A stretch of DNA of 57,078 bases from Enterococcus sp. BWB1-3 (GTDB lineage Bacteria > Bacillota > Bacilli > Lactobacillales > Enterococcaceae). Below, one piece after another: positions 1 through 9,226 of this stretch (the stretch's first letter is position 1; every line of letters starts with the position of its first letter). Where the stretch lies: the NCBI RefSeq assembly GCF_016745275.1, contig NZ_JADOEP010000026.1:1-57078 (forward strand). The letters are read 5' to 3'. The notes below the pieces were generated by a model, which did no database searches, was not told the DNA's origin, and worked only from the letters and a program-made list of their open reading frames with translations. The translations under genes and the position numbers were made by a program.

Positions 1-440
1 TTCCTTTCTAGTTGGTTTTGTGGTGATTCTATTCTAGCGGAAATGTTGTGTGTCTTCCTTGTTTTTTAATGAGAAAATAGGACCGATAGATTTTTTTCTA
101 TCAGTCCAATAAATTATAGAGCCTTAACCTCTTGGGGGATCCTGATGTTCAAACAGTGAAAGTTATTGTAGATTTTGAGCAGTAAGACAGGGAAGATTTT
201 GCAAGAAAGCATAAAAGTAATACTAATTTTTAAATCTAAATTAAGAATGGATGCCATTGGACCTTTCAGATTTGCTCCAGTCATTTTGTGTTATAAAAAA
301 TCGCATTTTAAAGCTAATTTTATTTTTCTTAGTCAGCATTTAGGGGGTGTCAAATCAATAAGTTTAACCATGTCGCTCCTATGATATATAATGAGTCTAA
401 GCTTTATTGTCTAAAAACTCTTTTTGTTAGGGGAATTTAT
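1..440. other. Left-edge intergenic region, no convincing gene
   Basis: I see no coding sequence I would defend in these 440 bases. An 11-bp inverted repeat (80-90 and 97-107, one mismatch, 6-nt T loop) sits near the left edge and could be the terminator of a gene outside the window. The rest is AT-rich leader of the RpiR-type gene. A short open frame from about 175 has no ribosome site and no recognisable sequence. Confidence 0.5.
80..107. terminator. Hairpin, possible terminator of an off-window gene
   Basis: GGACCGATAGA at 80-90 pairs with TCTATCAGTCC at 97-107, with one mismatch and a T-rich loop. No long T tract follows on the plus strand, so termination is uncertain. Confidence 0.35.
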
Positions 441-1211
441 ATGCAAACACTCATTGAACGTAAATTGGTTGAAATGTACCAAAAGCTATCTGATGGAGAA
501 CGCGAGCTGTTAAACGCACTTAATGAAGAATTAGAGATAATTCCAACGTCTAGTATTCAAAAACTAGCTGAAAAAAAGTTTGTTTCAGTTACTAGCTTGC
601 ATAGAACCATAAAAAAAATTGGTTTCCAAGGGTACTCCGATTTCAAATATCAAATTGCCAATGAATTGGCACAGAGTGAAATGGAAACGAAGGAACCACT
701 GGCTTTTAGCGAAAAACTAATTGATGAGATGGTATGTACCCTGAAAATAAATCAAGAAAAACTAGAGAAAATTGGTCAACAAATTGCACAAACTACAGAT
801 TTATATTGTTTTGGAACTGGCTGGCGCCAAAAACAAATCTTAGACAATTTTGCTAATGACCTGCTTTATTACCGAAAACAAATAAAGATGTTACGTACAG
901 CAGAAGATCTTTTGATTTCAACACATCATATGACTAAAAAGTCATTGGTTATTATTGCTTCGATTTATGGAAAAACAGACAATTACATAGAAGCACTAAA
1001 AAATTGTAAAGCTAAAAATGTTGCAATCATTAGTATTACGTTGGATCAAGAAAACAACCTGAGTGAAGAAGCAACACACTCGCTTTTTTTTAAAGATTCT
1101 TCGGTTGGTTCTAATAACAAACATTGGAATGCACTAACACTGTCCTTCTTGGTTGAGATGCTGATTCAGTCAATTTTAAATTTTATTCCAAATACAAAAT
1201 TAGAAAAATAA
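441..1211 (+). CDS. MurR/RpiR family transcriptional regulator
   Basis: This 256-aa cytoplasmic DNA-binding regulator has the RpiR layout. Residues 1-75 form a helix-turn-helix with the family pattern of 'IQKLAEKKFVSVTSLHR' followed by 'GFQGYSDFK'. A sugar-phosphate isomerase (SIS) domain lies around residues 95-235, with 'LYCFGTGWRQ' and 'LVIIASIYGKTDNYIEA'. The start at 441 is chosen because GGGGAA lies 7-10 nt upstream; an open frame extends to 381 without a ribosome site. RpiR proteins usually sense a phosphosugar in their SIS domain. Its position beside xylose and glucuronate genes suggests control of pentose or uronate use, but the target genes could also lie left of the window. Confidence 0.82.
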   Translation: MQTLIERKLVEMYQKLSDGERELLNALNEELEIIPTSSIQKLAEKKFVSVTSLHRTIKKIGFQGYSDFKYQIANELAQSEMETKEPLAFSEKLIDEMVCTLKINQEKLEKIGQQIAQTTDLYCFGTGWRQKQILDNFANDLLYYRKQIKMLRTAEDLLISTHHMTKKSLVIIASIYGKTDNYIEALKNCKAKNVAIISITLDQENNLSEEATHSLFFKDSSVGSNNKHWNALTLSFLVEMLIQSILNFIPNTKLEK

Positions 1212-1314
1212 AACAGAAACTATAACCTTCAGAACTGTTAAGCGGCTTTAGGGGGATCAGACATACTTATGTCACACTCCCGTTCATATGTCATGTCACT
1301 AGATATTCTTATAC

Positions 1315-1383
1315 AGGTGAAACTGACAATCCCGCTGGTTATTCTTATACTATAGAAAATCCTTATATCTGCAAGTTTCACCT
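1315..1383. repeat. Inverted repeat between convergent genes
   Basis: AGGTGAAACT (1315-1324) is repeated in inverted form as AGTTTCACCT (1374-1383). The 49-nt interior holds recurring TTCTTATAC-like units (about 1305-1313 and 1342-1350). It may form a long-loop hairpin or be the remnant of a small repeat. The classical T-rich terminator shape is missing. Confidence 0.4.
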
Positions 1384-1464
1384 TATTTGATTCTAGATAC
1401 AAACACATTTATTTAGAAAAGCGTTGACAACTCGTTTCCCCAAATAGTTTTCAGCCCGTCCTAG

Positions 1465-2619
1465 TTAATCAGTTAATTTTATCTGTTTTACATCTAGAAA
1501 GTGTTGCAAATTTAACACAAGTCCACCTAGAAGGGTGGACTTTTCGTTTAGCAAGGTGTTTCGGACGATTACCTTATTTGAAAATCGATTTTGCAAAATT
1601 TGTTTCAATTGTTGAATCATTTCAGGAATTTCACGATAAAGGGAACTATTTAATACTATTACTTCCGGATCATAATGAGCAATCAAATTGTTGATTCCAA
1701 CACTTAAATAACGGATATTTTCTTGGACAACTTGAATAGCATCAGGATCATGATTTTGATAGTATTCTCTGAGGATAATTGCGTTGACGTAGTCCATTGA
1801 TTTGGCTTGTGCAAATTTTTCAAAGCAAACTTTATTTGCTGCATACATTTCAAGACAACCGTGATTCCCGCAAAGACATTTTTTCCCATTAATCATAACA
1901 ATTTGATGACCAATTTCCCCCGCAAAACCATGAGATCCTACCTGTAATAATCCATTTTGAACAATTCCGGCACCAATACCGCTATGCATATTAATACTGA
2001 TTAGGCTTGAAGACTCAGAAGTAAACGTATATTCTCCTAATGCGGATAGATTTGCCTCATTCTCTAAATAAACTGGGTAGTCACTCAATTCTTCAGTGAT
2101 TTTTCTAAAGGGAATTCGATCTAAATTATAATGAGGAGTAAATATGATATTTCCATCATAAACGGGTCCGTGAACAGCAACAACGATACCAATAACTCCA
2201 TAATATGTTTGAGGCAAGCTTTCATTAAATGATTCGATAATTTCAGAAAAATGTTTTTTTATCGTCTCTTCATTCAATGCAATAGGTTTCTTTTGCAGAA
2301 TGCTGATTTCTTCTCCGTCAAGATAGCTGAGTAAAGCATTAATATAATTGTAACCAACATCAATTGAAATCGAGAGTCCCGCTTTTCCATTGTACTGTAA
2401 ATTGATGGGCTTCCGACCTCCTGCATTGCTGGATACCCCAATACCTGTTTCTAACACCAAATGATCCTCAAGCAGCTTTTTTACAATGACAGAGATCGTT
2501 GCTTTTGTAAGACCAGTCATAGTTGAAAGCTCTGCTCGAGAAAGGTCCTTATTGTTCATAATGAATTCTAAGCATAATGACTCGTTGGGTGTCCTTCTAG
2601 TGTAATTTGAATTCTCCAT
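1465..2619 (-). CDS. xylR: ROK-family transcriptional repressor of xylose genes (XylR type)
   Basis: The protein (384 aa from the ATG at 2619) has an N-terminal winged HTH ('LSRAELSTMTGLTKATISVIVKKLL') followed by a ROK sugar-kinase-like domain. The ROK part shows 'SIDVGYNYINALL', the motif 'GAGIVQNGLL', and the zinc-type cluster 'GHQIVMINGKKCLCGNHGCLE'. This is the layout of XylR, which releases its operator when xylose binds. An open frame runs to a GTG at 2631, but AGGA lies at a workable distance from the ATG at 2619. The gene is divergent from xylose isomerase, and a matching operator sits in front of that gene. Assignment to xylR rests on family plus context. Confidence 0.85.
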   Translation of the reverse strand: MENSNYTRRTPNESLCLEFIMNNKDLSRAELSTMTGLTKATISVIVKKLLEDHLVLETGIGVSSNAGGRKPINLQYNGKAGLSISIDVGYNYINALLSYLDGEEISILQKKPIALNEETIKKHFSEIIESFNESLPQTYYGVIGIVVAVHGPVYDGNIIFTPHYNLDRIPFRKITEELSDYPVYLENEANLSALGEYTFTSESSSLISINMHSGIGAGIVQNGLLQVGSHGFAGEIGHQIVMINGKKCLCGNHGCLEMYAANKVCFEKFAQAKSMDYVNAIILREYYQNHDPDAIQVVQENIRYLSVGINNLIAHYDPEVIVLNSSLYREIPEMIQQLKQILQNRFSNKVIVRNTLLNEKSTLLGGLVLNLQHFLDVKQIKLTD

Positions 2620-2780
2620 ATATAAAAACACATCCTGTTAATTTATTTAATGAATATACTTAATAATAGTATATAGGAAACCCTAACCTTTTGCTAGTTT
2701 TTTTACATATAAAAGTTTGTTTGTAAAATAAACATATTAAATATTTATAAATTAAAAATATTTGAAAACTATAATTAATA

Positions 2781-2805
2781 AAGCTTTTTTTGTGAAAAAA
2801 AGCTT
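2781..2805. repeat. Perfect 11-bp inverted repeat overlapping the xylA -35 box
   Basis: AAGCTTTTTTT (2781-2791), a GTG spacer, then AAAAAAAGCTT (2795-2805). The right arm runs into the TTGACC -35 box at 2804-2809. It may be a regulator site, a bidirectional hairpin or an AT-rich UP-like element. Confidence 0.55.
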
Positions 2806-2832
2806 GACCATTAAAAGTGAAGCGTATACAAT
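2804..2832 (+). promoter_or_regulatory. Sigma-A promoter of xylA
   Basis: TTGACC (2804-2809) and TACAAT (2827-2832) are separated by 17 nt, a near-consensus vegetative promoter. The xyl operator begins 11 nt after the -10 box, so bound repressor would cover the transcription start. A cre-like string (TGAAGCGTATACA, 2818-2830) overlaps the -10 region but is one base shorter than the CcpA consensus. Confidence 0.75.
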
Positions 2833-2843
2833 GTTATTAACAT

Positions 2844-2870
2844 GTTAGTTTGTAAAAAGAACGAACTAAC
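2844..2870. promoter_or_regulatory. xyl operator (XylR binding site)
   Basis: A 27-bp interrupted palindrome: GTTAGTT at 2844-2850 and AACTAAC at 2864-2870. The extended arms and spacing resemble the TTAGTTTGTTT...AACAAACTAA operators known for ROK-type XylR in Bacillus and relatives. It lies just downstream of the xylA -10 box. Confidence 0.8.
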
Positions 2871-2901
2871 TATGAATTTATTATAATTTTAGGAGGAAAC
2901 A

Positions 2902-4212
2902 ATGATGAGCTATTTTCCACAAGTAGAAAAAATCAACTATGAAGGTATTAAAACAACTAATCCATTTGCTTTTAGACATTATAATCCAGAAGAAGTTGTG
3001 GCTGGTAAAACGATGAAAGAACATTTGCGTTTTGCAGTCGCCTACTGGCATACGATGACACAGGATGGCAGTGATCCGTTTGGTCTGCCAACGAATCAGC
3101 GAACATGGATTGGTTCTACTGAGATGGAGACAGCACGAAATCGAGTAGTTGCATTCTTTGAGATTTTAGAAAAATTAGGTGCAGAGTATTTTTGTTTTCA
3201 TGATATAGATATTGCTCCGGAGGGAGACAGTTTAGAAGAATTCTATAATAATTTAGATGAGATTACTGATTTGATCAAAGATCAGATGGAGAGAACCGGA
3301 ATCAAATTATTGTGGAACACAGCAAATATGTTCAGCCATCCAAGATATGTGAACGGAGCAGCTTCAACAAATAATGCAGATGTGTTTGCTTATGCGGCAG
3401 CACAAGTGAAAAAAGGATTGGATATTTCTAAAAAATTAAATGGTGAAAACTATGTTTTCTGGGGTGGACGTGAAGGTTACGAGACATTGTTGAATACAGA
3501 TATGGCTTTTGAGCTGGACAATATTGCACGCTTATTCAAAATGGCAGTAGCTTACGGAGAGAAAATAGGGCATAAACCACAATTCCTAATTGAGCCTAAA
3601 CCTAAAGAACCTAGCAAACATCAATATGATTTTGATTCAGCAACAGCATTGCAATTCATCCAAAAATATGGATTGGAGGGAGACTTCAAATTAAATCTGG
3701 AAGCGAACCATGCGACACTTGCTGGTCATACCTTTGAACATGAAATTGAAGTTGCTCGCATTAATAACGCATTAGGTTCATTGGACGCCAACCAAGGAGA
3801 TGTTCTATTAGGCTGGGATACAGATGAATTTCCAACAAATGTATACGATGTGACGCTGGCAATGTATGGTGTATTAGAAAATGGCGGGATTGCACCTGGA
3901 GGCATTAATTTTGATTCAAAAGTACGTCGTTCAAGTTTTGAAATGGAAGATCTATTCTTGGCACATATTGCAGGTATGGATACTTTCGCAAGAGGGTTGA
4001 AAGCAGCTGCGAAATTGAAAGAAGACCGCTTCTTTGATGACTTGAAGGAAAAACGTTATGCGACATTCCAAAAAGGGATTGGTGCGTCAATTGTAGCGAA
4101 TCAAGAAGATTTGGAAAGCTTGACAAATTATGCGTTGAAGTTAAAAGATATTAAGCTGGAATCAAGCCATATTGAATATGTGAAATCTTGCTTGAATGAT
4201 TATTTAGTATAG
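2902..4212 (+). CDS. xylA: Xylose isomerase
   Basis: This 436-aa cytoplasmic enzyme converts D-xylose to D-xylulose. Family signatures are clear: '[12 protein letters not shown]' carries the catalytic His and Asp, '[16 protein letters not shown]' and '[16 protein letters not shown]' carry metal ligands, and '[16 protein letters not shown]' the second metal site. Length matches the class II enzyme of about 440 aa. AGGAGG at 2891-2896 sets the start; ATG occurs twice in a row (2902 and 2905) and either could be used. It is transcribed from its own promoter with a XylR operator, and is followed by a dispersed repeat and a terminator rather than by xylB, which lies 14 kb further on. Confidence 0.97.
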   Translation: MMSYFPQVEKINYEGIKTTNPFAFRHYNPEEVVAGKTMKEHLRFAVAYWHTMTQDGSDPFGLPTNQRTWIGSTEMETARNRVVAFFEILEKLGAEYFCFHDIDIAPEGDSLEEFYNNLDEITDLIKDQMERTGIKLLWNTANMFSHPRYVNGAASTNNADVFAYAAAQVKKGLDISKKLNGENYVFWGGREGYETLLNTDMAFELDNIARLFKMAVAYGEKIGHKPQFLIEPKPKEPSKHQYDFDSATALQFIQKYGLEGDFKLNLEANHATLAGHTFEHEIEVARINNALGSLDANQGDVLLGWDTDEFPTNVYDVTLAMYGVLENGGIAPGGINFDSKVRRSSFEMEDLFLAHIAGMDTFARGLKAAAKLKEDRFFDDLKEKRYATFQKGIGASIVANQEDLESLTNYALKLKDIKLESSHIEYVKSCLNDYLV

Positions 4213-4247
4213 CAGAGAAATAAATCTCTCTACAAAGAAATGAGAAC

Positions 4248-4375
4248 AGGTTTGGGACATAAATAATTTCCAGAACAATACTATTTGGAAAATCCGAATA
4301 AGCGGTAGGAATAGAAGTAAGATGGTGCGTGTATCTACTTAGTGTTTAAAGCTGAGTGCTTCTGTCCCAACCGCG
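4248..4375. repeat. Dispersed GGGACA-type intergenic repeat, copy 1
   Basis: The ends are inverted: AGGTTTGGGACA at 4248-4259 and TGTCCCAACCGCG near 4363-4375. The inner end reads GAGTGCTTCTGTCCC, which recurs almost unchanged at 9177-9192. It matches the short intergenic repeats I associate with enterococci; no coding content is visible. Confidence 0.6.
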
Positions 4376-4412
4376 TTCTAGACACAAATAAACAATAGAC
4401 GGAAGTAACTTG

Positions 4413-4464
4413 AAGCAGCCCAATCATTTACACATTTACTTTTTGGATGGGCTGCTTATTTTTA
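4413..4464 (+). terminator. Rho-independent terminator after xylA
   Basis: AAGCAGCCCA (4413-4422) pairs perfectly with TGGGCTGCTT (4448-4457), followed by ATTTTTA. It isolates xylA from the ABC importer downstream. Confidence 0.8.
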
Positions 4465-4619
4465 AAGAGGTGTATTTCCGGCTCGTTGCACGGTGAATGT
4501 TTTGAACATAAAAGATTGTCTAATTTTCTAGTTGTGGAGAGTGTGGTTTTTCTGTAAAATAAGAAATTCTGTTTTGAAAAGTTTTAATGCCGGTTCGTAA
4601 CTTGTTCTTGAAGTTTTTT

Positions 4620-4650
4620 TTGACAAAGTTTTTCCTAAGACTGGTAGTAT
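4620..4650 (+). promoter_or_regulatory. Probable promoter of the CUT2 importer
   Basis: TTGACA at 4620-4625 and TAGTAT at 4645-4650, separated by 19 nt, lie about 50 nt upstream of the ATPase start. The -35 is perfect; the spacing is longer than ideal. I see no XylR-like palindrome next to it. Confidence 0.5.
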
Positions 4651-4701
4651 CTCTTGTTAGGAAGAGTAGACTTGTTTTTTAGTAAACAGAAGGAGGGTTC
4701 C

Positions 4702-6210
4702 ATGGAAAATGAACTTTTATTTTCAATGACAGGTATTGAAAAAAGTTTTGGTCCTGTTCATGTTTTGAAAAAGGCAAAGCTGGAAGTTCGAAAAGGGGAG
4801 ATTCATGCCTTTATGGGTGAAAATGGTGCTGGTAAATCCACTTTGATGAATATTTTAGCTGGTCTAATTGATAAAGATGCTGGAAAAATCATTTTTGAAG
4901 GAAAAGAAATTTCCAAGATGACGCCGGAGCTGGCAACAGAACTGGGAATCGGCTTTGTGCATCAAGAGTTAAATTTGGCAGAAGATTTGTCAGTGGCAGA
5001 AAATGTTTTTATTGGTCGTTTACCTTATAAGAATCAGTTTTTAGGAATCGTTGATTTTAAGAAGCTGCATGAAGAGACAGAGTACTGGTTAAATCTTGTA
5101 GGTGCAAAGGTAAGTCCTGATGCACATGTGGGGTCCCTTTCAACTGCGAATAAGCAATTGATCGAAATTGCAAAGGCATTAAGTTTAAATGCAAAGGTTA
5201 TTATTTTCGATGAACCAACAACTGCTTTATCTGATAAAGATGTAGAAGTCTTGTTCATTATTATTCGACGGCTAAAAGAAAAAGGGTTTTCAAGCATTTA
5301 TATCTCTCACAGAATGAAGGAAATTTTTGAGTTAGGTGAGCGAATCACAATTATGCGCGATGGTGAATATATTGCGACAGAAGAAGTCAGTCGATTATCT
5401 GAAGATCAGATTATTTCTATGCTGGTAGGTCGTGAAATCAAAGATCTATATCCGAAACAAGCAACTGAAATTGGCGCCCCATATTTGCAGGTTTGTCATT
5501 TGTACGATCGTTTTGGTCATGTAAAGGATGTCAGCTTTGAGGCTCGCCGCGGCGAGGTTCTGGGATTTTCAGGCTTAGTTGGCAGCGGTCGTACAGAGAC
5601 AATGCGTTTAATTTTTGGTGCAGACCGAATGAAATCCGGTCAAATAAAAATAGGAGATCATACTGTATCTATCAAATCTCCAGAAGATGCAATTCGTAAT
5701 GGTATAGGATTACTGACAGAAGATCGCAAACATCAAGGCTTGTTATTGGGACTGTCTATTAAGGATAATATCACGATGACTCATTTAGATCATTTTGTGC
5801 TGAATCATCAAGAATTGAAAGAGACCGCAAATCATTTTGTGAAAGAGGTAAACATCAAAATCAGTGATATTGAAAATCCTGTTTCCAGCCTTTCCGGCGG
5901 AAATCAACAAAAAGTAGTATTAGCAAAATGGCTAAATACAGATAATCAAGTGTATATTTTCGATGAACCGACTAAAGGAATTGATGTAGGGGCAAAATCG
6001 GAAATTTATTCAATTATCAATCAGTTGGCATTGCAGGGAAAAACAATTTTGATTGTTTCTTCTGAGATTCCTGAGCTTTTGGGAATTTGTGACCGTATTC
6101 ATGTTTTTCATGAGGGCAGGATTACAGGAGAGCTGGATGTTTCGGCTTACTCAGATAAGAAAGATGAAGCACAGGAATTGATCATGAAGTATGCAACACT
6201 TGGTCAATGA
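4702..6210 (+). CDS. Sugar ABC transporter, ATP-binding protein (CUT2; RbsA/XylG/MglA type)
   Basis: This 502-aa peripheral membrane protein has two ABC modules in one chain, typical of CUT2 monosaccharide importers. Module 1 has Walker A 'GENGAGKS', signature 'SLSTANKQLIEIAKAL' and Walker B 'VIIFDEPTTAL'. Module 2 has a degenerate Walker A 'GLVGSGRT', signature 'LSGGNQQKVVLAKW' and Walker B 'VYIFDEPTKGID'. The degenerate second P-loop is normal for the family. The start at 4702 follows AGGAGG at 4691-4696; the longer frame to 4654 lacks a ribosome site. With the permease and lipoprotein downstream it forms an importer probably for xylose or arabinose-like sugars; the sugar is inferred from the neighbours. 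Confidence 0.9.
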   Translation: MENELLFSMTGIEKSFGPVHVLKKAKLEVRKGEIHAFMGENGAGKSTLMNILAGLIDKDAGKIIFEGKEISKMTPELATELGIGFVHQELNLAEDLSVAENVFIGRLPYKNQFLGIVDFKKLHEETEYWLNLVGAKVSPDAHVGSLSTANKQLIEIAKALSLNAKVIIFDEPTTALSDKDVEVLFIIIRRLKEKGFSSIYISHRMKEIFELGERITIMRDGEYIATEEVSRLSEDQIISMLVGREIKDLYPKQATEIGAPYLQVCHLYDRFGHVKDVSFEARRGEVLGFSGLVGSGRTETMRLIFGADRMKSGQIKIGDHTVSIKSPEDAIRNGIGLLTEDRKHQGLLLGLSIKDNITMTHLDHFVLNHQELKETANHFVKEVNIKISDIENPVSSLSGGNQQKVVLAKWLNTDNQVYIFDEPTKGIDVGAKSEIYSIINQLALQGKTILIVSSEIPELLGICDRIHVFHEGRITGELDVSAYSDKKDEAQELIMKYATLGQ

Positions 6211-6551
6211 TGTTGAAGATTTGTTGGCAGTCCTTTGTAAGACTGTGTTTTGTAAAGAAGGCAATTCAAAATAATTTATGGAAAACTGACCGATTAAATA
6301 ACTGATGCACTTGATAAAGAGCGTCCATCATTGCGTATTCCAGCGATAAAAAGGGCAGCAAAAAAGCGTGTCAGAACAACTATTACAGCTCAATACTGTT
6401 TATTGTAAAGTGTTCGATTTGCTATCTAAGATAACATAATGAGATTATTACAATAAGGGGCGAAAACAGGTTATGAATCCTTGTATATCAAGGATTTGGA
6501 GTTTTAGGTGAATATATTTTGAATTACCTAAAGAATGGGGGAGATAGAAAT
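6211..6551. other. Unusual 340-bp gap inside an importer operon
   Basis: No gene is visible between ATPase and permease. The stretch holds a perfect 8-bp hairpin, AATCCTTG (6476-6483) and CAAGGATT (6489-6496), about 55 nt before the permease start, without a T tract. It might process or stabilise the mRNA. Nothing else stands out. Confidence 0.4.
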
Positions 6552-7520
6552 ATGGAAAAAAGAACGAAAAGCATAGATATAAAATCTCTTTTTATGAATT
6601 ATTCAGTCTATCTGGTATTGGTATCTCTGGTGATTTTTTTCTCAGTTGCGAATGGTGATTTTTTGAGTACATACAATGTTGAGAATTTTTTACAACAGAT
6701 TCCGCCTGTAGGTATTTTGACTGTTGCTTATGCCATGATTTTGATTTGTGGTTATGTTGATTTATCAATTGGTTATGTGGGAATGGCTGCTGGAATGGTT
6801 GGTTTATATGCGTCTAACAGTGGCTTGCCGGCACCGGTTGTAATTTGTATTTCGCTGCTGGTTGGGGCGATATTAGGGACAATGAATGCTCTTTTGATTA
6901 AGAAATTTGATTTGCCGTCCTTTATTTTAACATTAGGGACAAGCTATGTGATTAAAGGGATGCTGGGCTTTTTTACGGATGAACAGTTCATCGGCTCGGA
7001 TAAAGAATGGTTTAATAAATTAGCTAAAATGCCAATTGGTACAGAGATGGTTAAAAGTAATGCCCTAATCTTTGTTATCATTATTGTAGTTTTTGTTTTT
7101 GTAATGAAAAATACACGTCTTGGAAAATATACTTATGCTGTTGGGTCAAATCCGGAAGCTGCTCGATTATCGGGAATTAATACGGATTTGCATATTGTTA
7201 AAATTTTTATCATTGAAGGAATGTTAGCAGCGGTTGCAGGGCTGTTGATTGTTTCAAATCTAAATGGTGGCGCTTCAAAAGATGCAAATGGATTGGATCT
7301 CTTTGCAATGGCAGCCGCTATTATGGGGGGAACATCTTTTAGTGGTGGAATTGGGACAATCGGAGGTGCGGTTGCAGGTATTTTAACGTTACAGGTATTC
7401 AAAAACGGGTTAACACTTATGGGCGTTAATTCTTTCTTACAGGATACGGTGACAGGACTGGTGATCATTTTGGCTATTATCATAGATTACCTGAAACGCA
7501 GAGCAAGTCGACAATCTTAA
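6552..7520 (+). CDS. Sugar ABC transporter permease (CUT2)
   Basis: This 322-aa membrane protein of the BPD_transp_2 family (RbsC/XylH type) has about eight to ten hydrophobic segments. Visible family features include 'GYVDLSIGYVGMAAGMVGL' near residue 75, 'LPSFILTLGTSYVIKGML' and the C-terminal 'AMAAAIMGGTSFSGGIGTI'. It would form a homodimeric channel with the double-module ATPase upstream. The ATG at 6552 is preferred because GGGGGAG lies 10 nt upstream; a TTG-started extension to 6519 is possible but poorly supported. Confidence 0.9.
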   Translation: MEKRTKSIDIKSLFMNYSVYLVLVSLVIFFSVANGDFLSTYNVENFLQQIPPVGILTVAYAMILICGYVDLSIGYVGMAAGMVGLYASNSGLPAPVVICISLLVGAILGTMNALLIKKFDLPSFILTLGTSYVIKGMLGFFTDEQFIGSDKEWFNKLAKMPIGTEMVKSNALIFVIIIVVFVFVMKNTRLGKYTYAVGSNPEAARLSGINTDLHIVKIFIIEGMLAAVAGLLIVSNLNGGASKDANGLDLFAMAAAIMGGTSFSGGIGTIGGAVAGILTLQVFKNGLTLMGVNSFLQDTVTGLVIILAIIIDYLKRRASRQS

Positions 7521-7577
7521 TTATAGCAATTAGTACTAGCTACTTTAAAAAATAGAAAATAAGGGAGATTGAAACGA

Positions 7578-8600
7578 ATGTTTAAAAAAGGAAAAGTACT
7601 ATTAACTGGGATGATGGTTGCAACATTGTTATTGGCTGCTGGGTGCGGCAAGGGAAGTTCTGCAAGCGAAGAAAGTGAAAAGACATTGTATTTTATTCCA
7701 ATCGTTGATACAGGAGCTTACTGGAATCCAATGAAAAAAGGTGCAGAAGATGCAGCAAAAGAATTAGGCTATACATTGGTAACGAAAACTTCTCCATCAG
7801 CTGAGCCCAGTAAAAAAGAAAAGCATATTGGATTTGTTAAAGAAGCAACGGCAAAAAATGTTGCCGGAATTGCTATTGCACCGATTGAGAAAAAGGCCTT
7901 TGTTGATCCGATCAAAGCGGCTATGGATAAAGATATTCCTGTAATAACTTTTGACGCAGATTTGGAGAACCCAGAAGATCGAACTGCTTATGTTGGAACA
8001 GATAATGTATCTGCTGGGAAGGAATTAGGAAAACAAGCGGCAGAAGAGATGAAAGAAAAAGGGATTACAAGCGGTTCTATCGCTATCGTTTGTGTAGACG
8101 TCGCTCAGCCGACTATGATTGACCGTGAAAAAGGATTAAAAGAAGGCTTTGAAGAAGTTTACGGCTCAGATGCAAAGAATTTTAAATTTTTAGCTACTAT
8201 CCAAGACAACGATCAACCTTCTGAATCTAAGAAACAGTTGGAAGGCTATATTTCTGCAAATAAGGATTTGGTGACAGTATTTTCATTGGGCTCTGAGGGT
8301 CCGGATGTAGGTGTGATGAGTGCTATTGAATCACAAAGTAAATCTGGAAAAATTCTTCATTATGGATTTGATTATACAGATACTTGGTTAAAAGGAATTG
8401 ATGATGGTCGGATTACAGCAATTGTTGATCAGGATGCATATCAAATTGGATATCAGGTGATAGAAAATCTGGTGAAAACAATTGATGGCGAAACTATCGA
8501 TCCAACTATTCCAATTGATGTGAAATATGTTCCAGCAGCAGAATTAGAGGCTTATGGAAAAGAAAAGAGTAATATAAAAACAGATTCTGTTGAAGATTAA
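7578..8600 (+). CDS. Sugar-binding lipoprotein of the CUT2 importer
   Basis: This 340-aa surface lipoprotein carries a signal peptide ending in the lipobox 'LLAAGC', then a periplasmic-binding-protein fold of the ribose/xylose-binding class (Peripla_BP_4). Typical segments are 'GAYWNPMKKGAEDAAKELGY', 'NVAGIAIAPIEKKAFVDPI', 'DIPVITFDADLEN' and 'TAYVGTDNVSAGKELGKQAA'. The start is set at the ATG at 7578, which has GGGAG about 10 nt upstream; a TTG three codons earlier overlaps that spacing. It is the last gene of the importer. Xylose is the likeliest ligand from context, but ribose-like or other sugars cannot be excluded. Confidence 0.88.
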   Translation: MFKKGKVLLTGMMVATLLLAAGCGKGSSASEESEKTLYFIPIVDTGAYWNPMKKGAEDAAKELGYTLVTKTSPSAEPSKKEKHIGFVKEATAKNVAGIAIAPIEKKAFVDPIKAAMDKDIPVITFDADLENPEDRTAYVGTDNVSAGKELGKQAAEEMKEKGITSGSIAIVCVDVAQPTMIDREKGLKEGFEEVYGSDAKNFKFLATIQDNDQPSESKKQLEGYISANKDLVTVFSLGSEGPDVGVMSAIESQSKSGKILHYGFDYTDTWLKGIDDGRITAIVDQDAYQIGYQVIENLVKTIDGETIDPTIPIDVKYVPAAELEAYGKEKSNIKTDSVED

Positions 8601-9226
8601 CTATAAATAGTACTATTAGCAGAATATGTTAAAGAAAAAGAATATTGAAAAGATACTTCCTAGATTTACAAGCTTTGGAAAATTGGAATAAATGGCGAGA
8701 CAGAAGTAAAAAGCTTTTTGTTGTCTGCGATTACTTGGTGCAGTTAGGAACTTACCCGTGCACCGAGTAATTGCAGAGGCAACTTCTTTGATAATAAACC
8801 GAAATTGTTGAGAATCATTAGTATATAAAAATAGATGTTTCTTCGTGGGACATTCGTCACAGGCCAGGTTATATACAAGTACTTCTGCGACTGCTCGAAG
8901 CATAGCAGTTAGTCCCCTATGGACTATGATGAACAATACCTGCGTGGGTACTGAAAAGTTGTAAAGCTTCAAGTAGGAATAAACTCCCTCGCATCTGCGG
9001 TTCTCATACATTGCGATCCTCGATACATGCCGTCTAGTTCCTGCAAGGCATCCTACAAGGTATTCTCCGGAACTTTCTGCAATTCTTCTTGTCATTTTTG
9101 TAAATTTCGGTTTATTACTGAGAAATACAGTGAGGTACGAGCTGATCTTGAATAGTACCTGCTGGGTGTTTGAAGCTGAATGCTTCTGTCCCGACCTCTA
9201 GGAAAGAAGTGGAAGGTAAAGTTAAT
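8601..9226. repeat. Dispersed intergenic repeat block, copy 2
   Basis: About 600 bp without a credible gene. It includes an imperfect 17-bp hairpin (8726-8742 with 8759-8775), the string CATGCCGTCTAGTTCCTGCA near 9028-9047, and the end GAATGCTTCTGTCCCGACCTC at about 9178-9198. Matching strings recur at 4353-4375 and in the block at 33947-34320, so this is a mobile or recombining intergenic element family. An ATG and ribosome site of the glucuronidase gene follow its right end directly. Confidence 0.55.

Noticed and set aside
2620-2631. GTG start of the ROK repressor four codons upstream
   Set aside because: The AGGA element is too close to the GTG and better placed for the ATG at 2619.
2818-2830. 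cre (CcpA) site at the xylA promoter
   Set aside because: The match to the consensus is one base short in the centre, so I mention it only as cre-like.
8616-9095. Minus-strand frame of 159 codons
   Set aside because: It covers repeat copy 2, runs against all neighbours, and shows no domain or ribosome site.
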